A stretch of 64,000 bases of DNA from NCBI GenBank assembly GCA_025370845.1, contig JAMXFF010000012.1:90195-154194 (forward strand), written 5' to 3'. The position numbers and the translations under genes are program-made. The notes below the pieces were generated by a model. That model searched no databases, was not told where the DNA came from, and worked only from the letters and a program-made list of their open reading frames with translations. Shown here piece after piece: positions 56,972 through 64,000 of the stretch (position 1 is its first letter; each line of letters starts with the position of its first letter). The stretch comes from Laspinema palackyanum D2a (GTDB lineage: Bacteria > Cyanobacteriota > Cyanobacteriia > Cyanobacteriales > Laspinemataceae).

Positions 56972-58171
56972 TTATAATTTAGGAGATTCCTTCAAGGGAT
57001 TATCTTGGGTTTTGTGAGCCGGGATGGTAAAGTAAAATGTTGAACCCTGTACCGGACAAGATTCGACCCAGATTTTCCCCCCATGCAATTCGACAATTTT
57101 TTTACAAATGGCAAGTCCGATGCCTGTTCCGGGGTATTCTTTGTCGGAATGGAGCCGCTGAAAAATTTGAAATATCCGTTCTAGGTGCTTGGGTTCTATG
57201 CCAATTCCATTATCCTGAATCGAAAAGCTCCACATATCCTCCTGTAGAGAGACAGTAATATGAATCCTGGGGGAAATATCGGGGTGACGGTATTTTAGGG
57301 CGTTACTGATTAAGTTTTGAAACAATTGCAATAACCCCATGCTATTGCCCGCGATCGCAGGTAATGGATCATGGGTAATCATGGCTTGAGTTTCGTTGAT
57401 TTTGGTTTCGAGATTCGCCAGGGCCTGGGAGAGTACCCGATCGCAATTGACGGGTTCAAAAACTTGCGCCATTCTCCCCACTCGGGAATATTGCAATAAG
57501 TCATCAATCAACTGTTGCATCGTCAGACTACCACTGATGATGCGCTCAATAAACTGGAGGGCTTTGCCATCGAGTTTATCTTGGTAACGGTTTTGTAACA
57601 GTTGGGCAAAGCTGGCAATGGTTCCTAAAGGGGCTTGTAAGTCATGGGAAACCACATAAGCAAACTGTTCAAGTTCCTGATTAGACCGTTTCATTTCCCG
57701 GTTTAATTCCAGTAACTGCTGTTCGATTGCTTTGCGATCGCGAATTTCCTGTTCGAGTCGGATATTTTGCTCTTTCAGCTTCTTTTGCAGTCGCAAAATT
57801 TGCAGTTGGTTTTCCACCCGGGCCACCACTTCTTTAACTTGAAAGGGTTTGGTGATATAGTCCGCTGCGCCGACATTAAAGGCATGGACCTTTTCAGTAG
57901 CCTCTTCAATCACGCTTAAAAAAATCACGGGAATTTCGGCGGTTTCCGGATCGGCTTTGAGTTTTTCACAGACTTGATACCCGTTCATTTCGGGCATTTG
58001 GATATCCAGCAAAATCAGGTCAGGAGGATGTCTGAGGGACACTCGAAGGGCCATCGCACCATTGGTCACGCACCGGACTTTATAACCCTTGTCTTTCAGA
58101 ATATTTAAAAGCAAGCGGAGGTTATCCGGGCGATCGTCTACTAATAAAATATCTCCGATGGGATCGGTCAT
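56972..58171 (-). CDS. Receiver-first hybrid histidine kinase
   Basis: From ATG 58171 (MTDPIGDILLVDDRPDN) the protein has 399 residues. REC spans about 7-125, with D56 in LILLDIQMP and K108 in ITKPF. A coiled coil spans 125-165. HisKA follows with H176 in YVVSHDLQAPLGT, then HATPase_c with NLISNALKYRH, DNGIGI and GTGIGLAICKK. SHDLQAPL is typical of phytochrome-type kinases. No membrane or GAF/PAS domain is present. Longer starts back to 58294 have no ribosome-binding site. It probably works with the single receiver 56 bases downstream. Confidence 0.9.
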   Translation of the reverse strand: MTDPIGDILLVDDRPDNLRLLLNILKDKGYKVRCVTNGAMALRVSLRHPPDLILLDIQMPEMNGYQVCEKLKADPETAEIPVIFLSVIEEATEKVHAFNVGAADYITKPFQVKEVVARVENQLQILRLQKKLKEQNIRLEQEIRDRKAIEQQLLELNREMKRSNQELEQFAYVVSHDLQAPLGTIASFAQLLQNRYQDKLDGKALQFIERIISGSLTMQQLIDDLLQYSRVGRMAQVFEPVNCDRVLSQALANLETKINETQAMITHDPLPAIAGNSMGLLQLFQNLISNALKYRHPDISPRIHITVSLQEDMWSFSIQDNGIGIEPKHLERIFQIFQRLHSDKEYPGTGIGLAICKKIVELHGGKIWVESCPVQGSTFYFTIPAHKTQDNPLKESPKL

Positions 58172-58428
58172 ATTACGGATGCTGATGATTTTTTCTCTAT
58201 TATCCCTCACGGAATCGCTTCGAGGGTAAATCAATCTGGATGCCGTGGCGATCGCCCAGCCGGTTACTCGGTCCTGCGGCCTACATTCCGGCAAATTTTA
58301 TCACCCCAGACTCTTGACAGGCGGTCACCTGCAAATCCGCCTCGGAACAGACCCTGGGGGTAGCAGTGGACTGATAACGAGATCTCAAATCAGCCAGAGA
58401 ACCTCGGGACCGGATTCGCGCCAGACAA

Positions 58429-58492
58429 GAAACCGGGTTTCTACCCTAGAGTGGTTCCTGATGGCGACAAATTTGCTAAAGCAACCCGGTTT
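58429..58492. repeat. Dispersed repeat with GAAACCGGGTTT / AACCCGG ends
   Basis: AGAAACCGGGTTT followed by CTACCCT, then GCAACCCGGTTTT, matches the layout of 6873-6936. It lies in the gap 58172-58623, which otherwise shows no gene. Confidence 0.5.
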
Positions 58493-58623
58493 TGAACCAA
58501 TCCTGTACCCACGTCCTAAAATAAATACAGACTCTTCCTACCTCGGAAAACAAGCCCAATCGGGTTGAAAATTTCCCGAGGGGGGGATGATTTTCCCTGT
58601 TGCCTTCTTCCGAGAATAAAACC

Positions 58624-60954
58624 ATGAGCAAAATGTCCGAAATCGGCTTATTCGTTCAGCAATTGGGGTTGAGGCGACATCCCAAATTGCGGGGTTCTCT
58701 GAAAATTTTACTGGCGATCGCCTTGGTGGGGGCAACGGTGCGGATGTTGCCTTATTTAGCACCAATCCGCGCCGAAGATATTGCCCAAAATGAACAGGCG
58801 GTGACTTTTAGCGATCGCAATGGACTCCCCTTGGGCACTCTACTCACCCGGGACCAAGATCACACCGCTGTGGTGGCGCTTGAGCAGGTTTCGGAATCGT
58901 TTCTCCAGGCGATTATTGCCGCAGAGGATAAGCGCTATTATCAGCATGGTGCAGTCGATTTACAAGCTGTTGCCCGGGCGGTTTTGGAAGCGGTACAAGC
59001 GCGATCGCTGGTTTCCGGTGCCTCCACGATTACGATGCAATTGGCGCGGATGCTGGAACCGGCCCCTCGCACTTTGCCCCATAAACTGGGTGAAGTTTGG
59101 GTGTCTTGGCGATTGTTTGCGGGGATGAACCGAGATGAAATTCTTCAGGCTTATATTAACCGTCTGCCAATGGGGGGAAATATCTATGGGGTAGAAGCGG
59201 CGGCGCGGACTTATTTCGGACTACCGGCTTCGGAACTGAACCTGGCTCATGCCAGTATTCTCGCAGCGATTCCCAATGCACCGAATCATTATAATCCCTA
59301 TACGAATTGGCGATCGCTGAAAAAGCGCCAGCGGTATGTTCTGGATCGCATGATTGCTGATGGTTATATTACCCCAGAGGAAGCAACTCGGGCGGAACAA
59401 GAAGAAATTCAGGTTTTATTGCCCGATCGCGGGATTATCGCCGCCCCTCACTTTTTATTTTGGCTGGCTAATCGCTTGCCGGACGGGGTTTCCACGGTAC
59501 AAACGACCCTGGATCGCCCATTGCAACAGTTTGTGCAAACCCAGGTGCAAGAGGTGGTTCGTTCCCTGGCGGCGCATCAGGTGAATCATGCGGCAGCGTT
59601 AGTGATTGATAATCATACTGGGGAAGTGTTGGCTTATGTTGGTTCTCCCAATTACTTCGCCGACGCGCAACAGGGGCGGAATGATGGGGTACAGGCGTTA
59701 CGCCAACCGGGTTCGGCGCTGAAACCGTTTTTGTATGAATTCGCCTTAGAAATTGGGGCGATCGCCCCGAATCAGATTTTAGCGGATGTTCCCACCCATT
59801 ATGCCATCCCCGGGGCACAGTTATATAGTCCGGTGGATTATAGTGAACGATTTTTAGGGCCAGTGCGGGTGCGGGCGGCTTTGGCAAATTCCCTGAATGT
59901 GCCGACGGTTCGGGTTTTGGAAGAGGTGGGGGTGGAGCGGTTTTTGGGGCGCTTGCATCAGTTGGGCTTTGAGCATCTCACGAAATCCCCGGACTATTAT
60001 GGGTTAGGGTTAGCTTTGGGGAGTGGGGAAGTGAGTTTATGGGAGTTGGCGCGGGCTTATGTGGCGATCGCCCGTAATGGGGATTTGATTCCGTTGTCGG
60101 TGACTCCTGGCAGTCGCCTCCCGGCTGCCTCTGCACAACCCCTACCAGAATCCTCCTATTGGGCGCTGATTGGGGATATGTTGAGCGATCGCTATGCCCG
60201 ATCGCAGGCGTTTGGGGTGGATTCGGTCCTGAGTTTACCCTTCCCAGCAGCAGTAAAAACGGGAACTTCTTCCGATTATCGGGATACTTGGACGGTGGGA
60301 TATACGGTGGATTATACTGTAGCAACTTGGGTGGGTAATTTTAGTGGCGATCGCATGAGAAAAGTCTCTGGCGTCACGGGTGCGGCTCCTTTGTGGAATC
60401 GGATTATGTTACATCTCCATGAAACCCGGGAACCGGCTGCCTTGCCGACTCCAGAAAATCTGGTTGAGTATCCTATATGTGCGGTAACGGGATTAAAACC
60501 CCAGCCGGATTGTCCTTCGGTGGTTCTGGAATATCTGGCACCGGAACATTTGAACTCGTATAACCGGGGGTCTGAATTTGAGTTATCTCAGGAGTATAAT
60601 AGCTGGTTGGCGAGGCAAAGTCAACCTCAATTGTCGGGCGATCGGTTAAAAATTGCCTTTCCTGAAAACGATGATTATTTTATCTTAGATGCGAGAGAGG
60701 CTACACCGCGCATTCAATTTAAGTTAGCCATTGCACCGGAAACACCCATAGAATGGTGGTTAATCGGTCCATCGGGAAAACAGCAATTGAACACCGAGGC
60801 GAATCATGCTTTATTTTGGCCGATGGAGGTGGGGGAATGGGTGTTAGAAGTTAAAAGTGGAGACTTGAGCGATCGAGTGACTTTTCAAGTACAACCTCCG
60901 GACAATCGACCCCTTCGCCAAGGATTTCGGGTCAGAAGTGAGGAGGAGAAATGA
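58624..60954 (+). CDS. pbpC: Penicillin-binding protein 1C (PbpC)
   Basis: The ATG at 58624 (MSKMSEIGLFV) gives 776 residues. One N-terminal membrane anchor (about 32-52) is followed by a GT51 transglycosylase with EDKRYYQHGAVD and STITMQLARM. The transpeptidase has the active Ser in PGSALKPF, the SLN triad in ANSLNVPTV, and KTGTSSDYRD. A BiPBP_C-type C-terminal domain follows (about 690-770). It polymerises and cross-links peptidoglycan in the periplasm. A TTG at 58600 is a less likely start. An alpha-2-macroglobulin partner is not seen nearby. Confidence 0.95.
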   Translation: MSKMSEIGLFVQQLGLRRHPKLRGSLKILLAIALVGATVRMLPYLAPIRAEDIAQNEQAVTFSDRNGLPLGTLLTRDQDHTAVVALEQVSESFLQAIIAAEDKRYYQHGAVDLQAVARAVLEAVQARSLVSGASTITMQLARMLEPAPRTLPHKLGEVWVSWRLFAGMNRDEILQAYINRLPMGGNIYGVEAAARTYFGLPASELNLAHASILAAIPNAPNHYNPYTNWRSLKKRQRYVLDRMIADGYITPEEATRAEQEEIQVLLPDRGIIAAPHFLFWLANRLPDGVSTVQTTLDRPLQQFVQTQVQEVVRSLAAHQVNHAAALVIDNHTGEVLAYVGSPNYFADAQQGRNDGVQALRQPGSALKPFLYEFALEIGAIAPNQILADVPTHYAIPGAQLYSPVDYSERFLGPVRVRAALANSLNVPTVRVLEEVGVERFLGRLHQLGFEHLTKSPDYYGLGLALGSGEVSLWELARAYVAIARNGDLIPLSVTPGSRLPAASAQPLPESSYWALIGDMLSDRYARSQAFGVDSVLSLPFPAAVKTGTSSDYRDTWTVGYTVDYTVATWVGNFSGDRMRKVSGVTGAAPLWNRIMLHLHETREPAALPTPENLVEYPICAVTGLKPQPDCPSVVLEYLAPEHLNSYNRGSEFELSQEYNSWLARQSQPQLSGDRLKIAFPENDDYFILDAREATPRIQFKLAIAPETPIEWWLIGPSGKQQLNTEANHALFWPMEVGEWVLEVKSGDLSDRVTFQVQPPDNRPLRQGFRVRSEEEK

Positions 60955-61009
60955 TATTGTTCTCGCCTTTTTTCGGGATGAAACCTGAAGATTGCTCAAT
61001 CATTTTAAA

Positions 61010-61047
61010 AGCCGAGGATAGAGCTTAAAAAAGCTCCATCCTCGGCT
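61010..61047. terminator. Hairpin after pbpC
   Basis: AGCCGAGGATAGAGCTT pairs with GCTCCATCCTCGGCT with one bulge. T-runs are short, so it is a weak terminator candidate between pbpC and the zinc-ribbon gene. Confidence 0.5.
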
Positions 61048-61096
61048 AGGGTTTAGAAAAACAAAATTGAAATTAAACGGGGAATTTGGTCAGGAG

Positions 61097-61258
61097 TTAA
61101 TTCACCTTATTTTTAGAGGTTGAGGTTATAAGCTTGTCTGGCAATGAATTATTGGGCATTTCTTGCCAACAATTGGAACAAAACCAGTAAGAACCGCCTT
61201 GGCGGATATGGTGTAATAAAGAGCCATTACAACAAGGACATTGATTGCTGACTTTCAT
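61097..61258 (-). CDS. Zinc-ribbon micro-protein (53 aa)
   Basis: ATG 61258 has GGAGGT 8 bases upstream. The product reads MKVSNQCPCCNGSLLHHIRQ then GGSYWFCSNCWQEMP and a polar tail ending KNKVN. Two Cys pairs (CPC, with an extra C, and CSNC) 16 residues apart make a zinc ribbon. Small proteins of this kind are conserved in cyanobacteria; the function is unknown. It is the gene immediately downstream of the glycosyltransferase on the same strand (32 bases). Confidence 0.75.
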   Translation of the reverse strand: MKVSNQCPCCNGSLLHHIRQGGSYWFCSNCWQEMPNNSLPDKLITSTSKNKVN

Positions 61259-61290
61259 GTAAATACACCTCCTATTTTGTTGAAAAAGTT

Positions 61291-62367
61291 TTAGGCAATG
61301 ACGGTTAATTTATCCTTGATATGACCATTTTGGTGAAAGGTTTTCGAGAGTGCAAGGCGGAAGGCAGCTTCGTACCCATCAACCATTTTGGCAATGCTAA
61401 ATTGGCTAACGACGCGATCGCGACAAGCTTGGCGATCGAGCTTCATGGCGGCAGGAATTGCGGCAATCATTTCTTCGATGCTGTTGCAGACGATGCCGGT
61501 TTTACCATGAGCAATCACTTCAGGAACAGAACCCAGATTCATGGCAATGAGTGGGGTTCCGGTACACATCGATTCAATCATCACCAAGCCAAAGGGTTCT
61601 CTCCAGGTAATGGGGAACAGGGTTGCTACGGCATTTCCGATTACCTCTACCTTTTGTTGGTGGTTGGTTTCGCCTAAATATTCAATTTGGGTGCCATCAA
61701 TTTGGGGTTTAATTTCATTTTCGTAGAATTTTTGGTCTACGGGATCGACTTTACCGGCAATTTTCAAATGCCAGCCGGTTGCTTTGGCGATCGCGATCGC
61801 ATGATGAATCCCTTTCTCTGGGGAAATTCTGCCTAAAAATGCCAAATAGGGAGGGTCCTGGGGCTTGGGAAAGAACGGATAGGCGTCGATATCAATGCCA
61901 TTATAAACGGTATCCAGATAATTTAGCTCGGGTCCACCTTCTCGTTGAGCGTTGGTGATACTAATATAACCCTGGTTGCCATACTTTTGATACAATTTGC
62001 GGCTATCGGCACTAAAGTTTCCATGCAGGGTATGCACCACTGAGGTTTTCATCAGTTCCGCCAAAGGCAATGCCGAGTATCCATTGTGAAAGTGGATAAT
62101 ATCAAACTGGGAAGCCATTTCATAAATGCGGTTGAGTTGCAGCATATCATACACCGCAGGCTCTTTCACCGTGGGGTCCAGACGTAAAGCACGGGGAACC
62201 ACCGATTCCAATTTGGCTAAAGTGTGGGAATCTCCAGAGGCAAATAAGGTAACCTCATGACCCCGACGGACTAATTCATCGGTTATGTGGCTAACCACTA
62301 ATTCAATACCCCCATAACCCGGTGGGGGAACTCGTTCTGCTAACGGTGAAACTTGAGCAATTCGCAT
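61291..62367 (-). CDS. GT4 family glycosyltransferase
   Basis: From ATG 62367 (MRIAQVSPLAERVPPPGYGG, with GAGGAGA upstream) the protein has 358 residues. GT-B fold signs include GGIELVVSHITDELVRRGHEVTLFASG at the N-terminus, LGRISPEKGIHHAI in the middle and the E-x7-E motif REPFGLVMIESMCTGTP. It transfers a sugar from a nucleotide donor; cytoplasmic, substrate unknown. A longer frame to 62511 is not supported. The gap 62368-62973 contains no gene I can support. Confidence 0.88.
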   Translation of the reverse strand: MRIAQVSPLAERVPPPGYGGIELVVSHITDELVRRGHEVTLFASGDSHTLAKLESVVPRALRLDPTVKEPAVYDMLQLNRIYEMASQFDIIHFHNGYSALPLAELMKTSVVHTLHGNFSADSRKLYQKYGNQGYISITNAQREGGPELNYLDTVYNGIDIDAYPFFPKPQDPPYLAFLGRISPEKGIHHAIAIAKATGWHLKIAGKVDPVDQKFYENEIKPQIDGTQIEYLGETNHQQKVEVIGNAVATLFPITWREPFGLVMIESMCTGTPLIAMNLGSVPEVIAHGKTGIVCNSIEEMIAAIPAAMKLDRQACRDRVVSQFSIAKMVDGYEAAFRLALSKTFHQNGHIKDKLTVIA

Positions 62368-62973
62368 ATTTCTCTCCTCGGTGGTAAATAGAGTTGAATT
62401 GATAAGTAATGAACAGTGAATCCAGCAATTCACGCATCTATCTATAGGTAGATTTAGAGGCTTAAACCCGCCTAATTGTGCAAAGTTTAAGCGCCATTCA
62501 GGGTGAAACAATTGCTATTTCGTAGAACCTACCCATAGCAAGTATTTTTACCTCGTTTATTGCCTACGCTCAAAACTTAACCTGACTCTTCAGGGGATGG
62601 GTAGTAGTATTAACCGTACCCATCTTTGCGTAGGACTCCAGGGAAGAGTTAAAATTTTCAGCCGGGAGTTTTCCAAATTACATTCAGATTTCACTGCTTT
62701 GATAGGGAAGAGATCCGCTGAAAATTCTACGGTAGGAGTTGGAGAAATCGCTGCGGGAAGATTATCGGAGGTTTACGCTATTTCTGCAATCGCTTATCTC
62801 GATTATATTTAGGTTTTATTAATCTTATTTCTTGCAAATAAAAATTTAAACAGCGCGGAAGTTCGGTAAACCCTACTTAATCCCCTCTTGATTTATCCAG
62901 ATTTGAGGTTTTAGCTGGAACCCTGGGAATAATTGAATGACTGATTTGAACGGATCTATAATCGAGAGTTATA

Positions 62974-63921
62974 ATGCAACAGCAGCGTGAATTTGGCCCT
63001 CTTTCCAATGGGAAAGAGGCAGAAAACCTGGGATTAATGCTTTGCCATAGCTTCAATTTTACGGGGTGGGAACTGTTTCGCGATCGCCTGGGTATCCAAA
63101 ACTACCGAGCCATTTGGCAAGACAACCAAATTATCGGGGGATTAGGACTCTATCCGATGGCACAATGGTGGGGTGGTAATCCCGTGACAATGGTGGGAAT
63201 TGCGGCAGTGGGAGTCTCTCCCGAATATCGCGGGACTGGGGTGGCGGATGAACTGCTTAGACATACCCTCCAAGAACTCTATAATAATCAGATTCCGTTG
63301 TCAGTTCTCTATCCAGCGACGCAGGTTCTTTATCGAAAAGTAGGATATGAACAGGCGGGAAGTTTGTGTAAGTGGCAACTCCCCATTCATACCATTCAGA
63401 TGCGCGATCGCACCCTGGGAATGCACCCCGTTGAACCAATCTTATCCGAAACGATCGCCGCACTTTATCAGCAACAGGCAGTTACCTGTAATGGCAATCT
63501 TGATCGCCACCCCGGAATCTGGGAAAACATCTTTAAACCCACCCCGGAAGAAACCCTCTATGCCGACTTAATCGGCGAACCCGATGACTGGCAAGGGTAT
63601 ATTATCTATAGTCAACGGCGAGAAGGGAACTCCCAAACCCTGGCGATCGCCGATTGGGTTGCCTTGACCCCCGCTGCCATCCGTCGTCTCTGGACCTTCC
63701 TCGCCGATTTTCGCTCACAATTTTCTACCGTCATTTGGCGGAGTTCTCCCCTCGACCCGTTTTTGTTAACTCTCCCGGAACAAACCGCACAAATTACAGA
63801 GTTATCTCACTGGATGTTACGCATCGTCGATGTGCCTTTATCCCTGCAACAACGGGGTTATCCCCGGGAGCATCCCGATTTTGTAATTTTCCCAATAAAT
63901 GATATAATTTTACATTTTTAA
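62974..63921 (+). CDS. Eis-like GNAT acetyltransferase, C-terminus missing
   Basis: This 315-residue protein starts with MQQQREFGPLSNGKEAENLG. It has the acetyl-CoA loop VGVSPEYRGTGVADELLRHTL (Q/RxxGxG/A type), a second GNAT-like half, and then WMLRIVDVPLSLQQRGYP. In the Eis family a sterol-carrier-like domain of about 75-80 residues normally follows; here the reading ends with the unrelated PINDIILHF. It is likely truncated by a rearrangement or frameshift. It would acetylate amines such as aminoglycosides or protein lysines if active. Confidence 0.7.
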   Translation: MQQQREFGPLSNGKEAENLGLMLCHSFNFTGWELFRDRLGIQNYRAIWQDNQIIGGLGLYPMAQWWGGNPVTMVGIAAVGVSPEYRGTGVADELLRHTLQELYNNQIPLSVLYPATQVLYRKVGYEQAGSLCKWQLPIHTIQMRDRTLGMHPVEPILSETIAALYQQQAVTCNGNLDRHPGIWENIFKPTPEETLYADLIGEPDDWQGYIIYSQRREGNSQTLAIADWVALTPAAIRRLWTFLADFRSQFSTVIWRSSPLDPFLLTLPEQTAQITELSHWMLRIVDVPLSLQQRGYPREHPDFVIFPINDIILHF

Positions 63922-64000
63922 AACAACGCCCTCATCAAAAACTGCTATGGAAGCAACTACTAATTTTCTTGATGATTTAAGCGCTGTCTGAGCGCAAAAA

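Noticed and set aside
62597..62812. 71-residue frame upstream of the acetyltransferase
   Set aside because: No ribosome-binding site or recognisable family; kept as non-coding.
63947..63991. 14-residue frame at the window edge
   Set aside because: Too short and close to the edge to support.

Overview
The window looks like a piece of a filamentous (Oscillatoria-like) cyanobacterial chromosome. The palindrome GCGATCGC (HIP1) is scattered throughout. The genes include NDH-1 CO2-uptake subunits, a CO2 hydration protein, the SbtA/SbtB bicarbonate system, a carotenoid oxygenase, a BT1-type folate transporter, DUF2811 and DUF4278 proteins, and a cyanobacterial type I-D CRISPR system. Dispersed MITE-like inverted repeats sit in most long intergenic gaps.

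Layout. 1-11 kb: the end of an unrecognised membrane protein, a cluster of DnaA-box-like sequences (about 1.88-1.95 kb), an OmpR-type regulator, a receiver-first hybrid kinase, a secreted DUF2141 protein, a TPR protein and a beta-propeller-like protein. 11-12.8 kb: a candidate structured RNA with a terminator, a MITE, and a DUF4278 gene with a CRP-like site. 12.8-18.6 kb: ndhF3-ndhD3-cupA, with a convergent fasciclin (CupS-like) gene, encoding the inducible CO2-uptake NDH-1 complex. 18.9-23.5 kb: a NACHT NTPase with membrane segments and three tandem AIM24-family genes. 23.6-28 kb: a tRNA-Met(CAU), an integrase remnant, divergent sbtB/sbtA and a transposase-like remnant, which together look like a genomic island. 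28-38.3 kb: an SLH/GHL10 glycosidase, an Hsp70-like protein, a nuclease inhibitor facing a lipoprotein nuclease (NuiA/NucA), a transporter, a carotenoid oxygenase and DUF2231. 38.3-54.5 kb: the CRISPR-Cas region. 54.8-64 kb: glycogen synthase, two-component proteins, PbpC, a zinc-ribbon micro-protein, a glycosyltransferase and a 3'-truncated Eis-like acetyltransferase.

The CRISPR region is the most distinctive part. A 49-repeat array (48 spacers) is transcribed on the minus strand from a leader next to cas2. Upstream of it lies one minus-strand gene series: DUF433 - DUF5615 - cas10d - csc2 - csc1 - cas3 - cas6 - cas4 - cas1 - cas2. Three features stand out. The HD nuclease motifs sit on Cas3, and no HD dipeptide is present in Cas10d, the reverse of the usual I-D arrangement. 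cas3 lies between csc1 and cas6. A predicted toxin-antitoxin pair precedes cas10d and is joined to it by a one-base stop/start overlap. A WYL-domain gene diverges from the series and is the likely regulator. An internal ATG with a good ribosome-binding site inside cas10d fits separate production of the small subunit Cas11d.

The CO2-uptake operon and the bicarbonate transporter lie within about 10 kb of each other. This makes the left half of the window a carbon-concentrating neighbourhood.
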